Positions 25,895 through 36,556 of a stretch of 64,000 nucleotides of DNA are shown in pieces. Position numbers and translations under genes: made by a program. Each line of letters begins with the position of its first letter. Position 1 is the first letter of the stretch. Below the pieces are notes generated by a model. The model did no database searches. It worked only from the letters and a program-made list of their open reading frames with translations, and had not been told where the DNA came from. Origin of the DNA: Sabellastarte sp. h YS-2021 (Eukaryota; Annelida; Polychaeta; Sabellida; Sabellidae); contig OZ024934.1 in NCBI GenBank assembly GCA_964017235.1, positions 91,044,706-91,108,705 of the forward strand, read 5' to 3'.

Positions 25895-26668
25895 GAAAAC
25901 ACAAAAATGCTTATATCTCGAAAACCGTGCTAGATAGAGCGATTTCGACGAAATTTTTGACCCGCAGGGTATCTCTGCGGAGTAGTTTTCCCAATTTTCA
26001 AAAAATTTTTGTCTCGCCCAAAATGGCGGCCATTTTGAATTTTCGAAATTTTCGCAAAAATTGCAAAACACAAAAATGCTTATATCTCAAAAACCGTGCT
26101 AGATAGAGCAATTTCGACAAAATTTTTGACCCGCAGGATATCTCTGCAGAGTACTTTTCCCAATTTTGAAAAAATTTTTGTCTCGCCAAAAATGGCGGCC
26201 ATTTTGAATTTTCGAAATTTTCGCAAAAATTGCAAAACATAAAAATGCTTATATCTCAAAAACCCTGCTAGATAGAGCGATTTCGACGAAATTTTTGACC
26301 CGCAGGGTATCTGCAGAGTAGCCATGCCAATTTTCAAACAAAAAATTTCTCGCAAAAAATGGCGGCCATTTTGAATTTTCGAATTTTTCGCAAAAATTGC
26401 AAAACACAAAAATGCTTATATCTCGAAAACCGTGCTAGATAGAGCGATTTCGACGAAATTTTTGACCCACTGGGTATCTCTGCAGAGTAGCCATGCCAAT
26501 TTTCAAAAAAATTTTGTCTTGCCAAAAATGGCGGCCATTTTGAATTTTCGAATTTTTGCGCAAAAATTGCAAAACACAAAAATGCTAATATTTCGAAAAC
26601 CGTGCTACATAGAGCGATTTCGACGAAATTTTTTATCTTCAGGGTATCTCTGCAGAGCAGCTATCCCA
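25895..26668 (+). repeat. 169-bp tandem array (about 4.6 units)
   Basis: The phrase CAAAAATGCTTATATCTCGA begins units at about 25,901, 26,070, 26,239, 26,406 and 26,576. Each unit contains CGTGCTAGATAGAGCGATTT, GACCCGCAGGGTATCTCTGC and an AAAATGG-CGG-CCATTTT hairpin. Several overlapping open frames on both strands arise because the unit lacks stops in some frames; they are not genes. The array is cut at 26,668 by the 133-bp array and resumes at 29,400. Confidence 0.93.
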
Positions 26669-29330
26669 AAGAGCTTTCACTTGGTGAAGTTTCAGACCCA
26701 TAGCTAATTGCTCACCTACTCAAAAAGAGTAAATGCGAATTATCTCTAAAAATATTGCAGATAGCCAATTTTTCTCAAATAACTCATTCACCTACTTTTG
26801 GGAGAACTTTCACATGGTGAAGTTTCAGACCCATAGCTAATTATTTACCTACTCAAAATTAGTAAATGCTAATTATCTGCAAAAGTATTGCGGATACTCA
26901 ATTTTTATCAAATAACTCATTCATCTACTTGTGGGAGAACTTTCACATGGTGAAGTTTCAGACCCATAGCTAATTATTTACCTACTCAAAATTAGTAAAT
27001 GCTAATTATCTGCAAAAGTATTGCGGATACTCAATTTTTATCAAATAACTCATTCATCTACTTGTGGGAGAACTTTCACATGGTGAAGTTTCAGACCCAT
27101 AGCTAATTATTTACCTACTCAAAATTAGTAAATGCTAATTATCTGCAAAAGTATTGCAGATAGCCAATTTTTCTCAAATAACTCATTCACCTACTTTTGG
27201 GAGAGCTTTCACTTGGTGAAGTTTCAGACCCATAGCTAATTACTCACCTACTCAAAATGAGTAAATGCGAATTATCTCTAAAAGTATTGCAGATAGCCAA
27301 TTTTTCTCAAATAACTCATTCACCTACTTTTGGGAGAGCTTTCACTTGGTGAAGTTTCAGACCCATAGCTAATTACTCACCTACTCAAAATGAGTAAATG
27401 CGAATTATCTCTAAAAGTATTGCAGATAGCCAATTTTTCTCAAATTAATCATTCACCTACTTTTGGGAGAGCTTTCACTTGGTGAAGTTTCAGACCCATA
27501 GCTAATTACTCACCTACTCAAAATGAGTAAATGCGAATTATCTCTAAAAGTATTGCAGATAGCCAATTTTTCTCAAATAACTCATTCACCTAATTTTGGG
27601 AGAGCTTTCACTCTGTGAAGTTTCAGACCCATAGCTAATTACTCACCTACTCAAAATGAGTAAATGCGAATTATCTCTAAAAGTATTGCAGATAGCCAAT
27701 TTTTCTCAAATAACTCATTCACCTACTTTTGGCAGAGCTTTCACTTGGTGAAGTTTCAGACCCATAGCTAATTACTCACCTACTCAAAATGAGTAAATGC
27801 GAATTATCTCTAAAAGTATTGCGGATAGCCAATTTTTCTCAAATAACTCATTCACCTACTTTTGGGAGAGCTTTCACTTGGTGAAGTTTCAGACCCATAG
27901 CTAATTACTCACCTACTCAAAATGAGTAAATGCGAATTATCTCTAAAAGTATTGCAGATAGCCAATTTTTCTCAAATAACTCATTCACCTACTTTTGGGA
28001 GAGCTTTCACTCTGTGAAGTTTCAGACCCATAGCTAATTACTCACCTACTCAAAATGAGTAAATGCGAATTATCTCTAAAAGTATTGCAGATAGCCAATT
28101 TTTCTCAAATAACTCATTCACCTACTTTTGGCAGAGCTTTCACTTGGTGAAGTTTCAGACCCATAGCTAATTACTCACCTACTCAAAATGAGTAAATGCG
28201 AATTATCTCTAAAAGTATTGCGGATAGCCAATTTTTCTCAAATAACTCATTCACCTACTTTTGGGAGAGCTTTCACTTGGTGAAGTTTCAGACCCATAGC
28301 TAATTACTCACCTACTCAAAATGAGTAAATGCGAATTATCTCTAAAAGTATTGCGGATAGCCAGTTTTTCTCAAATTAATCATTCACCTACTTTTGGGAG
28401 AGCTTTCAGTTGGTGAAGTTTCAGACCCATAGCTAATTACTCACGTACTCAAAATGAGTAAATGCGAATTATCTCTAAAAGTATTGCAGATAGCCAATTT
28501 TTCTCAAATAACTCATTCACCTACTTTTGGGAGAGCTTTCACTTGGTGAAGTTTCAGACCCATAGCTAATTACTCACCTACTCAAAATGAGTGAATGCGA
28601 ATTATCTCTAAAAGTATTGCAGATAGCCAATTTTTCTCAAATTAATCATTCACCTACTTTTGGGAGAGCTTTCACTCTGTGAAGTTTCAGACCCATAGCT
28701 AATTACTCGTCTACTCAAAATGAGTAAATGCGAATTATCTCTAAAAGTATTGCAGATAGCCAATTTTTCTCAAATAACTCATTCACCTACTTTTGGGAGA
28801 GCTTTCACTTGGTGAAGTTTCAGACCCATAGCAAATTACTCACCTACTCAAAATGAGTAAATGCGAATTATCTCTAAAAGTATTGCAGATAGCCAATTTT
28901 TCTCAAATAACTCATTCACCTACTTTTGGCAGAGCTTTCACTTGGTGAAGTTTCAGACCCATAGCAAATTACTCACCTACTCAAAATGAGTAAATGCGAA
29001 TTATCTCTAAAAGTATTGCAGATAGCCAATTTTTCTCAAATAACTCATTCACCTACTTTTGGCAGAGCTTTCACTTGGTGAAGTTTCAGACCCATAGCTA
29101 ATTATTCACCTACTCAAAATGAGTAAATGCGAATTATCTCTAAAAGTATTGCAGATAGCCAATTTTTCTCAAATAACTCATTCACCTACTTTTGGGAGAG
29201 CTTTCACTTGGTGAAGTTTCAGACCCATAGCTAATTACTCACCTACTCAAAATGAGTAAATGTGAATTATCTCTTAATAGTATTGCAGATAGCCAATTTT
29301 TCTCAAATAACTCATTCACCTACTTTTGGA
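26669..29330 (+). repeat. 133-bp satellite array, 20 units
   Basis: Units start GAGAGCTTTCACTTGGTGAA at 26,669 and step by 133 bp (27,201, 27,334, 27,467, 27,600, 27,733 and on) to about 29,329, giving 20 units. Each holds TTTCAGACCCATAGCTAATT, the near-palindrome TACTCA-AAA-TGAGTA, and CATTCACCTACTTTTGG. The first four units differ as a subgroup (GCAAAAGTATTGCGGATACT), whereas later units are nearly identical, so homogenisation is recent. A 133-bp period is not a multiple of three, and stops occur in all frames. Confidence 0.97.
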
Positions 29331-29399
29331 AGACCTTTCACACATGAAAATGAAAAATTGTGAATATCTCGGAAAAGCTATTTCTTCTGCTTTAATGCT

Positions 29400-29720
29400 C
29401 GGCGGGAGATACACACCACGGCAGTGGTCTTGACAAAAATTTTTGTCTCCCCAAAAATGGTGGCCATTTTGAATTTTCAAAGTTTTTGCAAAACACAAAA
29501 ATGCTTATATCTCGAAAACCGTGCTATATGGAGTGAACTCAACAAAATTTTGGACCTGCTGGGTATCTCTGCAGAGTAGCCATGCCAATTTTCAAAATAT
29601 TTTTGTCTCGCCAAATATAGCGGACATTTTTAATTTTTTTATTTTATGCAAAACACAAAAATGCTTATATCTTGAAAACCGTGCTAGATAGAGCAGACTG
29701 CGCTGACTTTGGTTGCCACA
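29400..29720 (+). repeat. 169-bp family resumed (about 2 partial units)
   Basis: After the 133-bp array, the 169-bp motifs return: CAAAAATGCTTATATCTCGA at about 29,496 and CAAAAATGCTTATATCTTGA at about 29,656, with CTGGGTATCTCTGCAGAGTA between. These copies are more diverged than those at 25.9-26.6 kb. The 133-bp array therefore sits inside the 169-bp array. Confidence 0.88.
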
Positions 29721-30217
29721 ACAGTATAAGGCTAGAAACGAAGCATTTTCTTAATCCTTTAGCACTCACCTTTATATCCTTTTTGGGACGCTTTGTTTTT
29801 GCTATGCAAAAACATTATCTTTTTTTTTGCGAGCGATCCTCTAGTTAATTCTTGGGAACAAAACAAAAAAATGATGTCTTTTTGTATGATATATAAAAGA
29901 CACATATGATTGATTAAGTACATTGTCAGCATCTTGTAACAGAAAGTTCTGTGTAATATCTCCCAGTTGCTCATGTTTTAACTGGGTGTTTATTAAGTGA
30001 TTTATTGTTATAGCATTTCAGTGAAATGTTTGTGACAAATTACTTACTACATTTTGGTTGTCCCCTTACCTGGATTGACTGTGTTTTTTCAGAGTGTAGT
30101 CCATTATTAATTCAGTGAGTTTCAATATATTTTGGTACAATTGCCCGGAAATTCTTTTGCAAACTGATGATGTGCAGTGATACAGCATGATTCATTAAGG
30201 AAGATAAAACTTACAAG

Positions 30218-30259
30218 ATGTACCTCCTTTATATGTACCTCCTTTATATGTACCTCCTT
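30218..30259 (+). repeat. 15-bp triplicate
   Basis: ATGTACCTCCTTTAT is present three times in tandem at 30,218, 30,233 and 30,248, the last copy ending in CCTTAACC. It is simple local slippage. Confidence 0.9.
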
Positions 30260-30420
30260 AACCCTCAGCTCCTATTGATTGATACTGTTAGTGTATACCT
30301 CATCAGCATAGACAGCCAGTTAAAATAATTCCTTATTTCTGGTCCAAGTTTGAAATTTGTTTCCATCATTTTATTCAGTTTAAAGATAGCTCATGTACAA
30401 ACCTATCAGAGTGGATTGAT

Positions 30421-30740
30421 GTTTTTAAACCTTTATCTATATATATGTTGTATTGAATGTAGATAAAACCATTGAATGTATACATTCAATGGGTTAGTTA
30501 TTGAATATATAGATTCAATGTTTTTAAACCTTTATCTATATATATGTTGTATTGAATGTAGATAAAACCATTGAATGTATACATTCAATGGGTTAGTTAT
30601 TGAATATATAGATTCAATGGCTTGGCTATTGAATGTACACATTCAATAGCAAGCAGCCATTGAATGTGTACATTCAATGGTTTAACTGTAGAATGTGTAC
30701 ATTCAACAATCAAAGTCATTGAATGTGTATATAAACTTAA
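30421..30740. repeat. Palindrome ladder, cluster 1
   Basis: The perfect 20-bp palindrome ATTGAATGTATACATTCAAT or close variants occurs at 30,471, 30,500, 30,570, 30,599, 30,628, 30,659, about 30,688 and (half) about 30,717. Step size is 29-31 bp within runs, with 9-11-bp spacers that differ from one another. A ~99-bp segment (TTTTTAAACCTTTATCTATA onward) is duplicated in tandem at 30,422 and 30,521, carrying two palindromes each. A second ladder lies at 31,511-31,650. Confidence 0.92.
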
Positions 30741-30929
30741 CAAATGGAAATAAGTAATTGACGTTCCATAAAATGTAACTTATTTTTATCATTTTCTTAA
30801 TATCACATCTGTTGATGTCAACTTAAAACTAACCTTTTGCAATAAGTTTATTATCTGTAGGCAGTCACATAGTTATGTCTTATAACAATGTTGTTTTCTA
30901 AAAAAATGTTTTTCCTAATCTGTTTTCTA

Positions 30930-31350
30930 ATTAAATTGTTCCAATGAACCTCTCTAACATTATGGAGGTGCTATTGTGGGGCTAATTACAATTAAATCCC
31001 CAAATTCCACACATAATTAGATGAATTAATTGCTGTCACATTGTAGAATCATACACTTAAAGACCATAAAATTACTACTCAGGCTTTCATTCTTTGATTG
31101 AGAGGCCAAATGCTTTATATTTGTGGATTAAAGTAGAGCTTATTACTCAGCTTTCATAATGGCTTTGATCAGAAAGGATTGATGTACAAAAGTTAATAAA
31201 TGTTTTATGCCATAGCAGAATGATTCCATAAAAGCTTATTGTGTAATAGGAAGTGATTTTCAAAATATAAAGACATTAAAGAAAATAATGTTATGAAATA
31301 TATGAAATTTATGTCATGGCAGATATGTTTATTAATTTTAATGTTATAGG
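30930..31350. promoter_or_regulatory. Candidate enhancer-like segment between the palindrome ladders
   Basis: The segment is complex and non-repetitive, rich in homeodomain-type TAAT cores (GGGCTAATTACAATTAAATC, CATAATTAGATGAATTAATT) and has a TCF/LEF-like GGCTTTGATCAGAAAGG. It has no long open frame. Its texture differs from the surrounding repeats. The regulatory role is inferred from motif density only. Confidence 0.3.
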
Positions 31351-31510
31351 CTGATCCTTCTTTAAGTTAATTCATAAAATGTACCACCTTTATTCCAGTT
31401 AATTGCTTATTATTATGCTAGAAAATATCCAATCTAGGTTATAAATTAAGTCTTTGCAATCTATATCAGCATTTCATATTTAATTATTTATATATTCCAT
31501 GCCTTGGATC

Positions 31511-31650
31511 ATTGAATGTACACATTCATTGATTTTAGCCATTGAATGTACACATTCCACAGCTCAACCACAATGAATGTACACATTCAATGATATGCCC
31601 ATTGAATGTACACATTCAATAGCTTCACCAATTGAATGTATACATTCAAT
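31511..31650. repeat. Palindrome ladder, cluster 2
   Basis: Five copies of ATTGAATGTACACATTCAAT or variants start at 31,511, 31,541, about 31,572, 31,601 and 31,631, which is a 29-31-bp step with unrelated spacers. Copies vary mainly at the palindrome ends and at the central TACA/TATA step. Same family as 30,421-30,740. Confidence 0.92.
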
Positions 31651-31849
31651 GGTTATCCACATTATTCTTAGAATTATCTTAGAAAATTGAAATTGGGATT
31701 TACTTGGAAATTGGAATTATTTCAGATTTGACATAAAAAAAATTGTAAGAATAAGAATTTTCCATAATTTCACTTTTGTTTTTCAACAACAGAAACACTT
31801 ATGGTACTTGCTATCAACAGACCTATAGTCTCTTCAGTTGTCATTTTAT

Positions 31850-31959
31850 ATGTCGTGACAGAACTTAATGTTTGACAGATCTGTCCACAGAACTTAAAAT
31901 TCTAAGTTCTGTTGACAGAATTTAAAATTCTGTCAAATTTTAAGTTCTGTCACGCCATA
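31850..31959. repeat. Nested inverted repeat
   Basis: Outer arms GTGACAGAACTTAA (31,855-31,868) and TTAAGTTCTGTCAC (31,940-31,953) match over 14 bp and extend outward with one mismatch. Inside, TTTGACAGA pairs with TCTGTCAAA, and ACAGAACTTA pairs with TAAGTTCTGT. The whole 110 bp can fold as a long hairpin or cruciform built from repeated ACAGAACTTAA words. Confidence 0.9.
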
Positions 31960-32059
31960 TACATTAGAATTCAGACATAAAATTGCATAGTCCTCTGGTA
32001 GGAGGTCTCTGTTATCTGTACATAATAGAAATCTTACCTTTTCTGGATATTAAACAGGC

Positions 32060-32735
32060 TGTATTAAAGACATAACAAGATGCACTCAGAGAGAGCAAAA
32101 CGCTCGACTCCATGTGACCAGTCTCTAAAGTGATATAAAGTATTGTAAGGAAGACAATAAAATAAAACCAAACATGTAAATTAATTTTTGAAGAAATATC
32201 AAGTAGAAAGCCAAATTCATTAAAAATACATTGAAATGGGACCTCTGAAAATTCTTGATTTTTTGTATCCAAAATAAGATCCAGATCTTTCTTTTAGTAA
32301 CTTCATCCTTTGGCCAGGTCCTACCCACAAAATTTTTTTAATAAAGATCTGTTCATTAATTCTTGAGTAATCTAAACACCAAAAAACAGACCAACAAATA
32401 GACAAACAATTTGCACCCAAAAACATAAACTGCTGGTGGAGGTAAAATATAGCTTAAAAGTCACTTCTTGGTGAAAATCACTTGTGGTAAAATTTTGTGA
32501 TGGACTGTCAAGGAATTGAAAGAAAGAAAAGAGAAAATAAAAACAGAAATAATAATTAATAAAAATGATGAATATACCACCCCCCTCTCTTTGTGTCAGT
32601 TGCAAGACATAAAATGAAAAGAAATATTTTTACTTAAAGACAGCAAGTATCACAAGCTAGGTTTGTGACCTCACATAGAGAATTGCATTTTGACATCATT
32701 AAGTATAATGACATCAGAAAGCAAAATATTGATTT
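32060..32735 (-). repeat. Dispersed repeat A, copy 1 (inverted)
   Basis: This ~675-bp block is the reverse complement of 36,746-37,443. Landmarks: AGATGCACTCAGAGAGAGCA with AACGCTCGACTC at its left, CATTGAAATGGGACCTCTGA in the middle, CACAAGCTAGGTTTGTGACC near its right. A TGGATACAAAA..GATCC module and a CCAGGTCCTACCCACAAAAT module resemble 48,040-48,330 and 40,885-41,075. Overlapping - strand open frames are decayed and share no domain. Confidence 0.85.
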
Positions 32736-32784
32736 TTAACGCTCGACGATAGGAGAGGGTTATTGTGATCAGTTTGTTTCTGTC

Positions 32785-32816
32785 TGTCCGTCTGTCTGTC
32801 TGTCTGTCTGTCTGTG
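32785..32816 (+). repeat. GTCT tetranucleotide microsatellite
   Basis: About seven GTCT units (one GTCC variant) lie 45 bases inside the left terminal repeat. A shorter version is in the right terminal repeat as CAGA units at about 37,640. Confidence 0.93.
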
Positions 32817-32984
32817 CACCGTTTCGCCCTTATAACTCAAAAACTATAACACCAATCAAGCTCAAATTTGGTGGGAAGATATTTCATGGGGTACAGACGG
32901 ATTCTTGAAAATTTGGTGTAGTTTGTGTGAAAATTAAAGCCAGGAGAGAGTTTTTGTGTCAGCTGACATTATGTCGTCACTCTG

Positions 32985-33027
32985 CGGCGTGGGCGTACGC
33001 GCACGCGTCCGCGTACGCGTCCGCGTG
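32985..33027 (+). repeat. Alternating purine-pyrimidine GC tract
   Basis: GGGCGTACGCGCACGCGTCC and GCGTACGCGTCCGCGTG form about 40 bp of mostly CG/CA/TA alternation, with repeated ACGCGT and CGTACG palindromes. Such sequence is prone to Z-DNA. The Arg/Val-rich open frames across it on both strands are artefacts of the repeat. Confidence 0.85.
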
Positions 33028-33379
33028 AACAACTTCTCCTCCAAAACTACAAGGCCTAGAGACGTGCTGTTTTTTTTAAAAGATACCTTATCTATCGAGG
33101 ATGAAAAATTGTTCAAGGCATGCAAATCTGTCTGTTCGTCTGTTTGCTAGAGACATTACAAGGGGGGGTACCCCCACCAAAAGTGTGAAAATTTCAACAC
33201 TTAATCACAATTTTCTCAGTGACTATTGCAGGGATTTCTCTCATATCTTGCATATATGTACTAGGCCAGAGGTAGATTCTCTTGTGTGAGTATGAGACCT
33301 GGATCTGTCTTACTTTTTTTTTAATAAATTTTTTTAATAATTTTTAATGCATTAAAATTCATGAAATCATGCACAAAAT

Positions 33380-35575
33380 CATTTATAACTTGAAAACTGT
33401 TGCATCTAGAGCATTTTGTTAAAATATGTTATTCAGCTACTTTTTTCATAGCTACAATATGGTGAGTAAGTTGGGTGCCTGTCTCAATAGCTAAGTGAGT
33501 AATAGCTACTTTTGGGCTTTTCAGTAACTTCCATCATGAGTAGAATCACTTGTAACTTAAAAACTATTGCATTTAGAGAATTTCGTATAAATATGTTATT
33601 CAGCTACTTTTGGGTCAGCTATAACATAGTAAAATTTCAGACCTGTAGCTCATGGCATAGCTGAGTAATAGCTACTTTTAGGTTATCACTGTTGAGTAAA
33701 TCGCTTATAACTTGGAAACTATTGCATTTAGAGTATTTTGTTTCAATATGTTATTCACCTATTTTGGGATCAGCTATAACATAGTGAAGTTTCAGATCTG
33801 TGGCTCATTGCATAGCTGAGTAATAGCTACTTTGAAGTTCTCACTATTGAGTAAATCGGTTGTAATTGGAAAACTATTGCATTTAGAGAATTTCGTATAA
33901 ATATGTTATTCAGCTTCTTTTGGGTCAGCTATAACATAGTAAAATTTCAGACCTGTAGCTCATGGCATAGCTGAGTAATAGCTACTTTTAGGTCATCACT
34001 ATTGAGTAAATCAGTTGTAACTTGAAAACTATTGCATTTACAGTATTTTGCTTAAATATGTTGTTCACCTACTTTTGGGTCAGCTATAACATAGTAAAAT
34101 TTCAGACCTGTAGCTCATTGCATAGCTGAGTAATAACTACTTTGAGGTTCTCACTATTGAGTAAATCAGTTGTAATTGCAAAACTATTGCATTTAGAGAA
34201 TTTAGTATAAATATGTTATTCAGCTACTTTTGGGTCAGCTATAACATAGTAAAATTTCAGACCTGTAGCTCATTGCATAGCTGAGTAATAGCTACTTTTA
34301 GGTCATCACTATTGAGTAAATCAGTTGTAACTTGAAAACTATTGCATTTACAGTATTTTGCTTAAATATGTTGTTCACCTACTTTTGGGTCAGCTATAAC
34401 ATAGTAAAATTTCAGACCTGTAGCTCATGGCATAGCTGAGTAATAGCTACTTTTAGGTTATCACTGTTGAGTAAATCGCTTATAACTTGAAAATTATTGC
34501 ATTTAGAGTATTTTGTTTCAATATGTTATTCACCTATTTTGGGGTCAGCTATAACATAGTGAAGTTCCAGACCTGTGACTCATTGCATAGCTGAGTAATA
34601 GCTACTTTGAAGTTCTCAATGTTGAGTAAATCACTTGTAATTTGAAAACTATTGCATTTAGAGAATTTAGTATAAATATGTTATTCAGCTACTTTTGGGT
34701 CAGCTATAACATAGTGAAATTTCAGACCTGTAGCTCATGGCATAGCTGAGTAATATCTACTTTTAGGTTATCACTGTTGGGTAAATCACTTATAACTTGA
34801 AAACTATTGCATTTAGAGTATTTTGTTGCAATATGTTATTCACCTATTTTGGGGTCAGCTATAACATAGTGAAGTTCCAGACCTGTGGCTCATTGCATAG
34901 CTGAGTAATAGCTACTTTGAAGTTCTCACTGTTGAGTAAATCAGTTGTAATTGGAAAACTATTGCCTTTACAGAAATTTGTGCAAATATGTTATTCAGCT
35001 ACTTTTGGGTCAGCTATAACATAGTGAAATTACAGACCTGTAGCTCATGGCACAACTGAGCAATAGCTATTCTCAGGCACTGACTGTTGAGTAAATCAGC
35101 TATAACTTGAAAAATATTGCATTTGGAGTATTTTGTTAAAATACATTGTTCACCTACTTTGGGGTTAGCTATAACATAGTGAAATTACAGACCTATAGCT
35201 CATGGCATAGTGGAGCAATAGCTATTTTTAGGTTCTCACTATTGAGTAAATCAGTTGTAACTTGAAAACTATTGCAATTACAGTATTTTGCTTAAATATG
35301 TTGTTCACCTACTTTTAGGTCAGCTATAACAGTGCAAAAATTCAGACATGTAGCTCATTGCATAGCTGAGTAATAGTTACTTTGAGGTTCTCACTCTTGA
35401 GTAAATCAGTTGTAACTTGAAAATTATTACATTTAGAGTATTTTGTTTAAATATGTTATTCACGTAATTTTTGGTCAGCTATAACATAGTGAAATTGCAG
35501 ACCTCTATGTCATGGCATAGCTGAGCAATAGCTTCTTTCAGGTTCTCACTGTTGAGTAAATCATTGTATCCAACC
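33380..35575 (+). repeat. 155-bp satellite array, about 14 units
   Basis: The word AGCTATAACATAGT recurs with an exact 155-bp step from 33,621 through 33,776, 33,931 and 34,086 to 35,481, preceded by one or two diverged units. Each unit has ATAACTTGAAAACTATTGCA, TTATTCACCTACTTTTGGG, TTTCAGACCTGTAGCTCA and GCATAGCTGAGTAATAGCTA. Two alternating sub-types (TAGTAAAATTTCAG and TAGTGAAGTT..CAG) suggest a higher-order repeat. It is clearly related to the 133-bp array at 26.7-29.3 kb. Confidence 0.95.
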
Positions 35576-36235
35576 TGTAGGAAATCATGGGCTGGGAATC
35601 TATTAATATGGTCCGATTTGACCTTGGAACCCTCCTTCAAGGTCAAATGAGGATAGCCAAACATAAAAGTGCTTATAACTCGCTTATTATTGGTCCTAGA
35701 GGTTGGAATGAAAACCAACCTATAGAAAATCATGAGCTGGGAATTTTTTGGTGTGGTCGGATTTCACCTTAGACCCCTCCTTCCAGGTCAAGAAGATAGC
35801 CAAACTTAAAGTGTTTATAACTCGCGTATTATTGGTCTTGGAGGTTTGGGATGGTAAACCAACATATAGGAAATCATGGGCTGGGATTCTTTTGGTGTGG
35901 TCAGATTTGACCTGGGACCCCTCCTTCAAGGTCAATTGAGGATAGCCAAACTTACAATTGCTTAGAACTCGCTTATTATTGGTCCTACAAGTTTGGGATG
36001 GTAAACAAGCTACAGGAAATCATGGGCTGGGAATTTTTTTGTGTGGTCGGATTTGACCTTGGACCCCCTCCTTCAAGGTCAAACAAGGATAGCCAAACTT
36101 AAAAAGTGCCTATGACTCACTTATTATTGGTCCGAGAGGTTTGGGATGGTAAACCATCCTAAATTCTTTGGCTGGGAATCTTTTGGTATGGTCAGATTTG
36201 ACCTTTGGATCCCTTCTTCATGGTCGAACGAGGAT
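35576..36235 (+). repeat. 145-bp tandem array (about 4.5 units)
   Basis: AAATCATGGGCTGGGAATC marks units at about 35,583, 35,728, 35,872 and 36,018, with a partial unit near 36,160. Each unit contains CCTCCTTCAAGGTCAAATGA, ATAACTCGCTTATTATTGGT and CCTATAGG-type words. The same unit recurs at 38,425-38,870 and 47,810-48,010. Open frames on both strands come from the repeat. Confidence 0.93.
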
Positions 36236-36489
36236 ATTGCATTTATAGTATTTCTTTAAATATTTTTAACCTACTTTTTACACTTAAACAATTACCTTGT
36301 TACTTTATTTCATAATACCATTTGCAGGGCACAACTTTTTTGTCCTTTTCTTCTGTCAGCTTCGGAATATCTTTCGAACATGCTGTTCAGTTACCATTTA
36401 CTGTATTTCTGTACAGCCCTTTCCCTGATAATTATGCTTTCCTCTCATTATCACCATCACAAATCAAAAACATTCAGTCAGCTGACACA

Positions 36490-36507
36490 GTGCCCGTTCA
36501 CGGGCAC
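36490..36507. other. Hairpin GTGCCCG-TTCA-CGGGCAC
   Basis: A perfect 7-bp stem with a four-base loop (TGAA on the other strand), preceded by a CAGCTGACA word also present at about 32,960. It matches the size and style of the 5' hairpins at 18,435, 25,483 and 52,890, so it probably marks the terminus of a nested element. Confidence 0.7.
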
Positions 36508-36556
36508 TCTCCTCTTGTTCTTATTTGTAATTGGGCTTTTACAGTGAAATCTGCTT

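Larger units (their letters stand above)
25481..29844 (+). mobile_element. 4.4-kb composite Helitron-like element carrying satellite arrays
   Basis: The 5' end is TTAAGCGTCCC with perfect arms AAGCGTCCC/GGGACGCTT around a GCAA loop (25,483-25,504). A GGCTCCGCC microsatellite and a CTTATAACTC box (25,583) follow, then 169-bp and 133-bp tandem arrays. The 3' end contains GGGACGCTTTG, a GTTTTTGC-TAT-GCAAAAAC hairpin at about 29,787-29,805, and CTAG at 29,841-29,844 followed by T. A 3' hairpin before CTRR is typical of Helitrons. No Rep-helicase coding remains, so it would be non-autonomous. The element at 52,890-54,579 has the same termini but a different core. 'Pearl'-type bivalve elements with tandem cores are a possible relative, from general knowledge. 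Confidence 0.7.

Noticed and set aside
25868..26707. Overlapping open frames of 67-109 codons on both strands
   Set aside because: They repeat the same peptide every 169 bp and are caused by the tandem array.
30471..31650. Regular 20-bp repeats with unique ~10-bp spacers look like a CRISPR array
   Set aside because: The genome is eukaryotic, the repeats are perfect palindromes with spacers far too short for a CRISPR, and no cas genes exist.
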